A stretch of 64,000 bases of DNA from Rosellinia necatrix. Its lineage: Eukaryota; Ascomycota; Sordariomycetes; Xylariales; Xylariaceae. Below the pieces are notes generated by a model. That model was given only the letters and a program-made list of their open reading frames with translations. It had not been told where the DNA came from and searched no databases. The stretch lies in contig JAGYVD010000010.1 of the NCBI GenBank assembly GCA_021209875.1, forward strand, positions 992,001-1,056,000. The letters run 5' to 3'. This document shows positions 11,961 to 22,787 of the stretch, in pieces. The stretch's first letter is position 1. Each line of letters starts with the position of its first letter. Both the position numbers and the translations under genes were made by a program.

Positions 11961-13029
11961 ATGCTTCATTCTATGCAGCTCCTCTCATATCTAGGATGTC
12001 TCTCATCCCTCGTCCTTGGTACCCCTATCCTCGAGTCGGCTGTGCAGCCTAGGGATTCCCTAGTCGCCCGTCAAGGCCCGTTCCAGAGAATAACCCTCGA
12101 TGCCGACACGACTTATGGCCTAGAAAGTAACGGGGTATGGCAACTAATCGAGTAAGTGACAGAATAAGGCGCTTGACATTCATTGTTCTCTCCCTCTTAA
12201 CGTAACCCGGCCGTGCCCATTTATCCCTTATCAGACCGTTCGTTCGACTGACGTTTCGTCTCCGAACAGCGCCACAGGGGATGGCGTCCCGGACCTTGCG
12301 TACATCAAGACAAGCAACACGGGGACGAGGTCCGTCGAGGTGCACATCGCATCGTCGGCGTCCGGGTTCCAAACGCGCATCGTCGCGACCGGGACCACGT
12401 TCGGCGAGGAGACGGACGGCACCTGGCTCCTGGCGCCGTCCAAGAGCGGCGCGCTGCCCGACCTCGTATTCATCAAGACGAGCAACACGCCGTCGGGGCG
12501 GGTCGAGGTGCACATCGCGTCGGGGTCGTCCGGGTACCGGACCCGCACGCTCGAGACGGCGACGGCCTTCGGGAACGAGGACAACGGCGTCTGGTCGCTG
12601 TACGACTACGACGGCGACGGCGTCCTGGACCTCGTCTACATCAAGACGAGGAACACGGGCAGCGGCCGGGTCGAGGTCCATGTCGCCTCGGGCGCCTCGA
12701 CGTACAGCCAGTTCATCGTCCAAACCGCGACCGTCTTCCGGCCTGTGAACGGCGGCTTCTGGCACCTAGGCCCTTACACCTCGGGCGCCGCCGCCGACCT
12801 CGTGTACATCAAGAACACCAACACGGCCGGCGGCCAGGTCGAGGTCTACGTGGCCTCCAAGTCCTCCGGCTACCAGGAGCGGGTCTTTAGCAGCGGGAGC
12901 ACGTTCCGCTACCAGACGGACGGCGTCTTCAGTCTGATTGACTATACTCGCGATGGGGTCCTGGACTTGAGCTACATCAAGTACCGGAACACCGGGGGGA
13001 ACGTAAAGGTGCAAGTTGCCTCGGGTTAA
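11961..13029 (+). CDS. Secreted FG-GAP/VCBS-like repeat protein
   Basis: Exons 11961-12151 and 12270-13029 (118-nt intron, GTAAGT donor, AACAG acceptor) encode 316 aa. The N-terminus carries a signal peptide (MLHSMQLLSYLGCLSSLVLG). The rest is about five repeats of roughly 48 residues, each with an Asp-rich turn, then DLVYIKT-like and NTGSGRVEVHVASG-like strands. The third repeat has YDYDGDGVLDLVYIK, an Asp/Gly pattern like the calcium-binding loops of FG-GAP or EF-hand-type motifs; others are degenerate (SKSGALPD, YTSGAAAD). This suggests an extracellular beta-propeller-like fold, possibly carbohydrate or surface binding. No catalytic domain is attached. Exon 2 is much more GC-rich than its surroundings, with strong third-position C/G bias. 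Function is inferred from fold type only; the family name is tentative. Confidence 0.75.
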
Positions 13030-14173
13030 TATGTGCCTACCTATAAGTCTTTAGAGCGCTGTTTGACGGGGGAAAGGAGGACGTTATGGCGGTTGTTAAC
13101 TGGAACACTCATTTTAAATAGGGGACAGAAAGTATGCTCTGAGACCGACTGCCCTCTCCTTGACAACTACGTTTTTATTCTTCAACGGAGATTATAGACG
13201 GGCCGTCCAGACAATATATCACAGATGCTTCATATATATATACATATATCAAAATTACGTTTCGAAGGCACCTCATCTTGGCCATATTGATCTCCTCTCG
13301 TTGGCTAACCCTTGAGACGATGTCGATACCTCTATACCTGTTTATGACACCCCGCCAAGTTTGGTACCTGTTAATCTATAGCAAGCGCCTGCGGCCTCAG
13401 GCATTCCAATGCGGCAAAAAGTTCAAATCAAGTGAAGATAATAATGTTGCAAGCTGCTTTGTGTTATATTATGACACTACAATCGACGGAAAGAGACGAA
13501 TCGCAAAGATTAGATGCCCCTCGATTACTCAACGTTCACGACTCACACACACACACACACACACACAGGCTTTCCCTCGCCCATCAGAAACAGGCAAGAC
13601 AATTATTGATTTGAAATGACTCAGACATCGTATTCTTGTGTAAATAGAAATAACCGCCTAATGCATATGCATGTGTGTATTCATAGTTAACCATCTTCCG
13701 ACAATGGTCACCCAAGGGCGCGTGATCAACCAACCCAGATAAAAGTCAACCTTCACCGTCGTCCTATGAAAGATCCCAAACCCAAAACCGAAAACGAGAA
13801 AGACCCGAACGAACGCCATATCACAACACCGATTCCATGTCCCGCGCCGAAACCCAACAACCCAAAAAAAAAGAGAAACTCCATATTAGAATTAGTCCTC
13901 CCCCTAAGCCGAGCGGAAGAGAAAAGCACGCGTAAACAAACCCGAGCCGACGCGTCGAAGCCCCCAAAAAAATAACCGGTAACGCCCCCCTCGTTCCCCC
14001 TTTGCAAACACCAAATCAGACACGAAATATCATAAGGAAGTAAAAAGGCCGGCCGACTAAGCAAGCGGGCAAAAGATTTTTTTTTTTTTGAAAAAAAAAA
14101 AAAAAAAAAGAGAGAAAGAAGCTAGGAAAAAAAAAAGAAGCTCAAGCGTCCAAGCGCGACGGAGCAAAGCAGA
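13030..14173. other. 3' region between convergent genes
   Basis: Lies between the ends of the FG-GAP-like gene (plus) and the TEA factor gene (minus). Holds a (CA)12 tract and long A runs around 14074-14135. Small open frames at 13753-14064 sit in biased, low-complexity sequence and are not supported as genes. Confidence 0.45.
13544..13567. repeat. (CA)12 microsatellite
   Basis: Twelve uninterrupted CA dinucleotides in the 3' region between convergent genes. Confidence 0.95.
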
Positions 14174-17100
14174 CTAGCCGAAGAAGTCGGCGGAGACGTC
14201 CCCGTCCATGACAGCCAACGGCGCGCCGCCATCAACGTTATCGTCGTCGTCGTCGTCGTCATCCTCTCGGCGAGGCGCGTACGCGACGGTAGCGGTGGCG
14301 GTGGCGGCGGACGCCGGGTGGTGCGCGAGCTTGCGGAGCGAGTGGGCGGGGTGGTACCCCTCGCGGCCGCTCCGCCCGGCGTCCTCGTCGTCGAGCGCGG
14401 CGCTCTCGGCGCGCGAGCGCTTGCGGCCCGCGGTCTGCGGCGGGGGCGGAGGAAGGATGTGGGACGTCAGCGACGGGACGTGGTGGTTGTGGTTGTGGTT
14501 GTGGTTGTGGTGGTAGTGGCGGCGGCTGCGGGGCGTCGGGGACTGCTGGTGTTGGGTGCCGTGTGTAGAAGGAGGAGGAGGAGGGGGTTAGGCCAGTGCC
14601 GCCGAAGGTCGTCGTCGTCGTCGTTGTCGTCGGTGGTGGTGGCAGCGCTTCACCTTCGCTGCTGCTGAGGCCCGAGTCGAATAGGCTCCCGGACGTCCGC
14701 CGGCTGTAGTCCGACGCCGGCACCGACACGTGCGCCAGGTCGCCCCCCCGCCCACGTCGCCCACGCGTCGTGCAGCTCGCCGCCCGGCTCGTGCGCGCCG
14801 CCGGGGTGCGCCGCGGCGAGGGCGGCCCATGGCGGCTCCATGGTGGTGCCCGTCGGCGGCAGGCCGCGCGCGTCGGCCCAGCCCACGCCGCCGACGTCAA
14901 CTGTCGTCGTGTGGTGGTCGCCGCCGCCGCCGCCGCCACCGCCCAAGTAGCGGGTCGTCAGGTCGCCGAGGGCGGACGCCGTCTGGAAGTCCGGCATGTA
15001 CCCCGGGACGACGTCGAGGCCGGCGAGGAAGGGCTCGCCCGCGTGGGCGTCGATCCCGGCGAGCAGGCTCGTCGCCTGGCTGTGGTCGGTCGCGCTCGTG
15101 CCGTCGGACATGAAGCTGAGCTGGTGGTGCAGCGTGTGGTCCGCGTCCATGTTGGTGCCGCCGCCGGCGTCGAAGCTGTGCGGGTAGCCGGTCGGGAAGG
15201 TCGCCGAGGGCGGCGGCGTCGCGAGCCCGTTGGAGAGCCCGTCGAGGACGTCGTTCAGGCCCGCGAGGTGGCTCGTCTGGAGCGAGTGCGGGAAATGCGG
15301 CCGGCTGTGGTGCCCGTGAGACTGGCTGGGCAGGGTAAAGGGATTCGTGGGGTCGGCGTTGTAAAAGTTGCTGAAGTTCTCGTGCATCGCGGCGTTGACG
15401 TGGTGTGCATACCCCGGATTCGGGCTCATGATGTTGTCCCGAGATAGGGTTGTCGAGGACCCGGAGACGTACGCCTGCTGCTGGTGATAGGACGATGTCG
15501 GGTCGATCTTTGTGAGGAACCGCCAGTTGGTTCCGGGGGGTACGACTGTGGTCTTGCCCTTCTCATCGGTGTTGTCGTGGACAGGCACGAATGTCCACAG
15601 GATCACTGCTCGGCGAGTCCATTTGCCACGGCTTCGCTTGGAGGACGAGTCTTCATCGGTGTTCCTGCTTGCCGTCTCGCTCTGAGGTGCCGACCATATC
15701 TCTTGGTACATGGCAACCTGGTTGAGGAGGTCCTTGGGTGTAGGGCCCTTTGCCTTGAGGTGTGAGGATGCCTCCTCGTTCTCCTTCTTCATCCGGGCCG
15801 CTTCACGCTCTGCTCGGCCACTCAGGGATGCCGCTGCTCGGGTTGCGCGCTCCCGATCCTTCTTCTCACGCTCGGCCGTCACGAAAGGGGCAAGCTTAAT
15901 GAAGGTGTTGGCCCAACTGTTGGCAGGAAATGGGATCGAGATGGTATCACGGCTGCCACGGGCGGCGCAGTCGCACCGGTTGAGTCCGGCACAGCCGACA
16001 CGGTGGGACGGAATGACATCAATGGAACTGCTTTCCTCCCAATATTCGTTCTCGATGTCCGACATGTATAGCTCGTCGGGCTTGATGACACATGTCCTTG
16101 ATCGCCAAGTATGATTGTGAAGGTCTGGCTTGCTAATCGTGAACTCGACAAGCCCGTTCAGATCCGAGCCTGAAGGGAATTTGGAAGTAGAGTGGAGGTC
16201 GAGTACGGTTTCAAAATGGAATGTGTCGCAAGGCCCAACGACACAGCGCGAGGTGCGTTCGTCAGACGGGTGGACGTCGTCGAGAGCAGCAGTGAGCTTC
16301 TCCCGAAGCTCAGGAAATCGCACATCCCACCTGCTAGAGATCTCCTTGACCGAAGAGGATTCTTTCTGGGCCAGAGTCCTTGTGTATTCGTGTAGCAACA
16401 CAGTCGGCTGGTTTCCCTGGCGTGGTAGATCCTTATAGTCTTTGCTCTCGTTGAGCTTCAGGTGGGGATAGTCCGCTTCTGTCAGGAATAGACCGTCCGC
16501 ATGGGTCCCCGTCACTTGCTTCTTGGCCGTACCATCCTCCGACGAGACCTGCTTCTCCTTCAGGGCTATTTTCGACGAGGATACGAAAATCCAGCATTGT
16601 TTCGGCCGGATGAATACATCGTTCTCGGCATTCAGTAGCCGTGAGAAGTACTCGTAATTCGGTCGCTCATCTGGGAGACGTCCATTGGCTATGGAGATGA
16701 GTACTTGGTTGTTTTTGAAGGACTCGGTATCTTCCTCTTCTTTCGTAGATTTCTTGTCGTCTTCCAGGCCATCCTTTTGCCTTGGGAAGATGAAGTGAAC
16801 TAATTCAGGTGGTTAGCGCGTGATAACATTTGAGATGGAAGGCGACGCTCACAAGTAGACAGTGTCGGGAAAAATCCCTTCAACACCTGTATGTGACTAG
16901 ACACTTGCTTTCGCGATCTAAACATAGGGTGTCCGGCGTTTTGTTTTGTCTTCTCTCTCTGCTTTCCAGACGGGACCCGTTCGCCTTTCTTGGGTGGGTG
17001 TAGTGTCCAGTGGTATATCCAAAGATATTCCGTAATTAGCATATTCCGGCCATATAGAATCGTCTTTGAGCTGAACTTCTTGCGGCCCAGCTGAGGGATC

Positions 17101-17627
17101 AAGAGTAGGGCTACAATAGGAGGTCAGCACATGACCTAACACGGAGAGATTTGACAGAGAGTATGCATACCATCAAGAAAGGCGTCTTCAAGCCAATCAG
17201 GCCATACAGGCTGCTCTTTGTCAAGCTCCTTTTGCATGACCTTATTGCGGTAATCCGCAAAATTCTTGTGGTGGTAGATGGGATTCTTCCTGATCCGCGA
17301 GCTGCCCATCGATAATTCCTGTAATGATACATTGCGATGTAGAGAACGTTCGCCCCGGAGGCTAGTGCCATACGTCGAAGTCAAGGCTTGGGTAGGCAGT
17401 ATAGGGGGGGGGTTGGGATAGAATGAATGGGGGGGAGATAACGAGAGTTGATTATAACACGAGGCGGAAGTGCCTGTAGTGACAGCCAGGCTGTGAGCCT
17501 GAACATTGCCGGTTGACTCGCTCAATGGCTGTCGTGTCATACGTACTGCTTCATGGTGGTTTTCGTATGCGTAGTCAGACGCCGAGGAGTATCTCTGAGA
17601 TGGTACGACTGGGCCTGAGAGATGCAT
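14174..17627 (-). CDS. TEA/ATTS-domain transcription factor (AbaA-type developmental regulator)
   Basis: Exons 17627-17171, 17110-16853 and 16799 onward splice cleanly (introns of 60 and 53 nt, GTATGC and GTGAGC donors). The TEA domain runs from about residue 137: VWPDWLEDAFLDALLLIPQLG, GRKKFSS, YGRNMLITEYLWIY, then RSRKQVSSHIQVLKGFF. Between the second and third helices is an insertion of about 25 residues absent from typical members. A large conserved-looking region follows (RPKQCWIFVSSSK; SRWDVRFPELREKL; a Cys-rich CAGLNRCDCAARG), then a Gln/His/Pro-rich tail. AbaA controls late conidiophore development; this role is inferred from family. The C-terminus is unresolved: the main frame stops at 14650, a better-looking frame (SGSLFDSGLSSSEGE) begins near a run of seven C at 14743-14749 or after a possible intron 14704-14764, and a third frame carries an NLS-like GRKRSRAE, a poly-Asp run and a stop at 14174-14176. 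Confidence 0.8.
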
Positions 17628-18441
17628 CGTGTAGGCGGTAACGAGAGAAACGATAAAGAATGCTTCATGTAAAGACCGAGAATTCTGGCGAATGCCTGTA
17701 TTGAACCCAAGAACGCTGGGAAGTAGACTAAGATATGTGAAAAGGAATGGCAGTGGCAAGAATGCCGATTAAGATGTGATCGAAAGATGGTTGCTCGGCC
17801 GGGTGTGCTGGTATGGAGGTGGATGATTCCGTATCTTATACGAACCTACTCCTGGCCTGGAAAGGAGTACCATCCGGATGAGTGACCATGTCTCGATAAT
17901 ACGCCCTAGAGACTACCCCGCAAAAATGGTGTCAGGGGCGTTGGGAAGAAGGCCCGGCATAGTACTCACGTACTATCGAGACAAGACGTATGGTTGTAGG
18001 ATAAGCCGTGCCACTGGAACGCAAGGAATCAAGGACGAGATGGTTACAAGACAACAACAGGCCTACTTGGGAATGTTCAATTTGCGAGTCTGATAACGAT
18101 ATTCTCCGACTATCTACCACTACACGATCCCATACTTGTCGATGGGAATGTGGCTTTCATTAACGGACTAATACACACACATCTTCAGGCCCAGAGGGCA
18201 GAAGCTGCATGCACTTTAATTGGGAGGGGTTTGCCATGTGTGCCGACCTCCCTTGCCAACCTACTTACCCGCATTGAGCACCGTTTGCCCGGGTACGACT
18301 AGCGGATCGCCGAATGTCTCTAGTAAATGGAGGCTTATGCAACCAATGAATCAGATTTTCGCTCCCAAAATGGTAATACTCACTTCTTTAGTAGCATAAT
18401 TATAGGCACAGGGAAGCATAGACACATTTAATTGTCAACTC
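17628..18441. other. TEA gene promoter and MRD1 3' region
   Basis: Both neighbours are on the minus strand, so this holds the upstream region of the TEA factor and the 3' flank of MRD1. The open frame continuing upstream of 17627 uses no ATG and is taken as 5' leader. No other gene seen. Confidence 0.5.
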
Positions 18442-21339
18442 TCACTCTCCCTCATCCCTATCTCCCTCGACATTGAATTTCTTACGGCCTCGGCCCGTAA
18501 GTTCTTGTAGGGCAACCTTATTGACCTGCCCACCAACCTTCTTCTGCATCTTGGCGATCTCCTCTTCGGCATCCACTGCATCAGCTTCCGCGTATTGTAT
18601 AATTAGACGGCGGCCTAGCAAATGGGTTCCTTCAAGCGCCTGGAGTGCTGAGGAAGCATCCTTACTTGACAGGAAATCCACAAACGCAAATCCTCTCCCA
18701 GAGTGGTTAAACTTCTTGGGCATCCTTACAGCCTTAATCTGAGAATATGCAGAAAAGAGGGCTTTGATCTCACGTTTGCTTGCCTGGAACGGCAAGTTCT
18801 TCACTATAAGGGTGCACGTAGCTTTGTTAGCAATCTCATCTCTCTTCTTGCGCTCTTCGGCAGCATCCAAGCCACGATGAGAGGCCCTGATGTGTAGCTT
18901 GTGGCCCATTAGAACGTGACCGTCCATGACTTTCACTGCTGCTGCTGCTGAGTCACTATTGTCAAACGATACGAAGCCGAAGCCCATTGAGAGTGTTTGC
19001 CCAGGCCGCTTCAAATCCTTCTTCATTTTAACAAGGGCGCTCTTGAATCCTTCAAGGTGCTGGAAGGCGTCGGCGAGCGCGTTAGTATCGGTGTCGAAGT
19101 TCAGATTTTTTACAAATAGTGTAGCATCGGTCGACGACTGTTTCGAATCTTCCTCAAGCAGGTCTGCAGCAGACACTTTGTCGATAATGGCCGGTTGGGG
19201 TGCACTGTGACTTTGCACTAATGGGGAGCCGAAAAATAGACCCCGAGGGGCTTTCTCCAAAAACAATTGCGCAGAGCCAAAGCGACGGTACGCCAACTTC
19301 GCGAACGCTCGCTTCCCATCGGAGGGAGAGGCGAATTGCACAATTGCTATAACACCAGTCGGGGGAATCAAGACTCTTAATACTCTCCCATGCTCCTCAA
19401 AGAGTTTCCTGATCTCCTCAGTTTTCGTGTTCGCATCAAGATTCTTGACCAAGATCACATCGTCAGATCGAGGTTTCAGCTTAAAAGAATCCAAATTGAC
19501 ACCATTCGCAGCAAAGTAGGCCTTCGTGTCTTGTATTACCTCCGATTCGGCAAGAGCCTGCTTAATACCAGCGTCACTACTCGTAGGATCTAATAATTCA
19601 CTCTTGGAAATCCCCAGACGGTCAGCGACAGATGTATTGACGGCATCTTGGGACATGTAGAGCGAATTCCACGACCACGTTGCAGCAGCAGCTTTCTTTC
19701 TCTTCTTAATGAGATTTTGCTGCCTCAGTGGCAACTTCGCCAGCGCGAATTCATCAAGCTCGTCTGTTTTTGCTTTCGCTGGCAAGACGTGTAGTAGCCT
19801 GCCTTGAAAGGTGGTGCGATCAGACTGGAATGCCCTGACAGCTGCCTCCGAATCGCGAAACAAAATAAACCCCAACTATGATGTATAAGCACTGTGTTCC
19901 AGTGTTGATGTAGAAAAGTACAACTTACACCTCGATTTTTGTTTGACGCATCGGATGGAACGTGGACCTGTGTTCATTTTAGCAGGAATGAAAAACCGAG
20001 ATCAGGGGTGGATATTGATTCGTCGAAAGGGAGGTTCTCAGAAACCAGAGCATCTACTAAAATACTGGCCCAGGGTTCGCATCAAAAATGTTTCAGCTGT
20101 CCCTATCTGGGCTTCATCATTGAACCAACGGAATTAAGCCGAAAAAAGATAAGACTCTTACCTCATCTACCTCTCCAAATTTTTCGAAGTGATTCCTGAG
20201 ATCTTCAGACGTAGCATCGTAGGGTAGATTGCGGCAAAAAATTCTCGACGTTTTCCGAATTGCGTCAAGCACAGCACTTTGCGACTCCGAACCCACCTCC
20301 CTACTTTCTTCTTCTGTTGCAGTTACGGTACCTTCTCCGGCCAGGTCGTCATCGCCCAAAATCATAGGTTCGGTATCCCGACCCTCGCCTGATACAGGTA
20401 CTATCGGTTGCGGCCTGATGGGAACAATATCACCGTCATTGGCTAAGTCCAAAAGCCTATTCGTTTTTTTGCGCAGCCAGTCATCATCATCGCCGATACC
20501 AGTAGCGGCGTCCTGTGCACTATCTGCGGTGTGAGTTGCCGCCTCCGCGTTTGGTTCCTCCGCCAAAACCAGCTCGTCCACGGATAAGCCAACAACATGT
20601 GCATCTGGTGGTCTTTCGGGGGACTGTAAGATTGGTTTAGGCGGCGGTATTGCGGTTTGTTTCTTGGGATGCGCAGGCATTGACTGATATTCGTCACCCG
20701 ACTCCGCTTCATCAACTGTAGCGACCTTCTTTGATGGGGGTTCAACAGCAGCGGTATCTTCGTGTCCATGAAGCTTGTCTTCCGAGAGCTTCGATGCTTG
20801 CATTACGTTGAGAAATTCTTGCAGCTTTGGGTCCGACTCGTTCAGGGCGTCTCGCTTTCGCTTCTTCGCGTTGGTATCGCGCTGTTCTTCTCGTGACAAT
20901 GGCTGCTGGGCAGGTTTGATCGTTGATCCTGTAGTGAGTTGTCCATTAGAGGATTCGCTCCTGGAGGATGACAGGTCTGCTATCTATGGGAGAGAGATTA
21001 GCGGCGCATGTTGTGATATGGCCCGGCCGATGGGACCACGTACCGGCCTGGCAAGTTCAACATTGATCCTGGACATGCGGATGAAGGAACGGTTGAAGTA
21101 CTTGACGGCCTCGGCAGCCTCCTGCGAAGTCTTGAAGCCGACATAGCCTATTCTCCTCTGTGGGAAGCACTTGATATCGGATACATGGCCCGATTTGCTA
21201 AAGTGTTTCCGGAGCTCAGTCTCTAGGGGAAAGAGATGTCAATATCAATGCGACGAACCCATGTGGTATGGGGGATTGACCACAACTGACCGTTGATTGT
21301 TGGGGGAAGGCCGCGCACAAATATCCGTGAGGACTCCAT
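18442..21339 (-). CDS. MRD1, multiple RNA-binding-domain protein of 18S rRNA processing
   Basis: Five exons: 21339-21291, 21222-21044, 20983-20162, 19967-19929 and 19875-18442, giving 840 aa, close to known fungal MRD1 length. Introns are 68, 60, 194 and 53 nt. Five RRMs can be seen: RRM1 from residue 5 (RIFVRGLPPTIN, then IGYVGFKTS), RRM2 around 318 (SRIFCRNLPYDAT; LGFILFRD), RRM3 around 503 (VILVKNLDANT; VIAIVQFASP), RRM4 around 614 (TLFVKNLNFDT; MGFGFVSFD) and RRM5 around 716 (TLIVKNLPFQAS; GRGFAFVDF). A basic, acidic linker separates RRM1 and RRM2. MRD1 is a nucleolar factor that binds pre-rRNA in the small-subunit processome and is needed for early cleavages making 18S rRNA. The 39-nt fourth exon is easily missed. 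It is transcribed divergently from the LC8 gene. Confidence 0.95.
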
Positions 21340-22160
21340 TCTGAATTGTAAGCGAATTTAAACCTTCACGCGACTTTCTCTCGCGCGTCTCATGTTTTGT
21401 TTGCGGCCCCAAGAGGGAAGGAAAAGAAAAAAAGCTAGAAACAGAAAACATAGACTAGGCTTCGTCCCTATCAGCACCTCAGTTTTTGGTGGGGACTGGG
21501 GATGGTGGAGATATTAGAGTTATCTTCACGTGACTACGAGCCTCCAATATTGCCAGGATCAGGGACAGGCTGCCCATCAGTAAGTAGGTAGGTAGGGAGT
21601 TACTGCATGGACTAGCTACCTAGGCAGTCTGTAGGTTAACACCTGCAAGGTTCTCGACAAATTGGTTGATTAGGTTAAACTAGTCGTACCTAAATACCCC
21701 CAGACCACCCCTAATAACCCCCCCTCTCCCTCCCCCCTGGCAGCAACCGCGGTCGCTTACCCACCTACTGTCCGCACCTACTTAGTTAACCTGGTACACT
21801 AATTGGAAGGTGTGGGTGACAGCGCGACGCCTCTATCTACAACCGTCAACCACCAACGAGCGCGACATCGGGCACGACCTTGCATTTTGCGTTCCCCAAC
21901 TTTACTTCACAGCTTTATAACAAGAATAACTATAGAGATCACTACCGCGCCTCTGCATCCTTGCGCATAATTGTACATTGTGAGTTTGGTGTCTTCCAGG
22001 CCCGCCGGAAATCTTTGTGGGGAAATGGCCATTAACCTCCGCCTGAGCCAACTCCCTCCCTATTTATCTCCCAACCCAAAAAGCTATTCACGCCTCCGCT
22101 AACATACCGCTCTACAGGACCACCGCCCCTCCGATCTCCCTAGAGAAAGCCTACTTAACC
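21340..22160. promoter_or_regulatory. Divergent promoter region, MRD1 / LC8
   Basis: An 821-base interval between two start codons facing away from each other. It includes TACCTA-type short motifs (about 21580-21640, 21760-21790) and C-rich runs (21717-21740). No factor site could be assigned. The LC8 5' leader may contain its own intron, since a GTGAGT-like donor occurs at 21979. Confidence 0.5.
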
Positions 22161-22787
22161 ATGGCTGAACAAACCTCTCCTCCCCCCGCTGCGCGTGAGA
22201 AGCTCGACGGTTCGTAAACCCGCCCTGTCAAGCGCCAACGGCACACAGGTCTCGTAGACTCATCCCCGCTAACGCACCTTCGTCTTGGGTAACAGCACAA
22301 ATCAAATCAGCGGACATGGTCAGGAAAACCCACGTTTCGGAGTAAAATAGGAGTGGTGAACAAGAGTACTGATAGCTGTTAGACCGAGGATATGCAACAG
22401 GAGGCCATTGACGTTGGTACGCGATAATGCCAAATGTCCATGCCCGGGCGCATATGCTGACACGTGCCATTAGCTCAGGAAGCCATGGGAAAGTTTACCA
22501 TCGAGAAAGACATAGCACAACACATCAAGAAGACCGTATGATGCCTCTCTTCCCTCCAGCTAACCATGAATGTCAGCGCTAAATGCAGATAGTTCGACGA
22601 GCGAAAAGGACCTACATGGCACTGCATCGTAGGCAGAAACTTTGGTAGCTTTGTCACTCACGGTAATCGCCACCCCATAGTCCAGGTTGCACCGTTGGAA
22701 TACTGATACACTGGCATCACAGAGACGAAGCACTTCATCTATTTCTACCTCGGCCACTGTGCGATCCTGCTCTTCAAGACCCAGTAA
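22161..22787 (+). CDS. Dynein light chain LC8 (DYNLL/NudG type)
   Basis: Six exons, 22161-22209, 22296-22318, 22383-22416, 22474-22535, 22593-22662 and 22723-22787, give 100 aa in one frame. Introns have clear acceptors and branch points such as GCTAAC and CTGAT. The protein is unmistakable: [54 protein letters not shown] and [19 protein letters not shown]8 is a small homodimeric hub that binds TQT-like peptides, part of the cytoplasmic dynein motor and many other complexes; in Aspergillus its counterpart is NudG, needed for nuclear migration. Only the first 12-15 residues are unconserved. Exons 2 and 3 are just 23 and 34 nt, so automatic prediction could easily miss them. It shares a divergent promoter with MRD1. 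Confidence 0.95.

Noticed and set aside
12049..12765. 238-aa open frame antisense to the FG-GAP-like gene
   Set aside because: It results from strong third-position GC bias on the sense strand; composition is Arg/Asp/Val-rich without family likeness.
13753..14064. 103-aa minus-strand frame with hydrophobic stretch
   Set aside because: Lies in low-complexity 3' sequence between convergent genes with no start context or splice support.
14259..14939. Overlapping 226-aa and other GC-rich open frames on both strands
   Set aside because: They are frame shadows of the GC-rich TEA factor C-terminus; only parts may be coding, as described for that gene.
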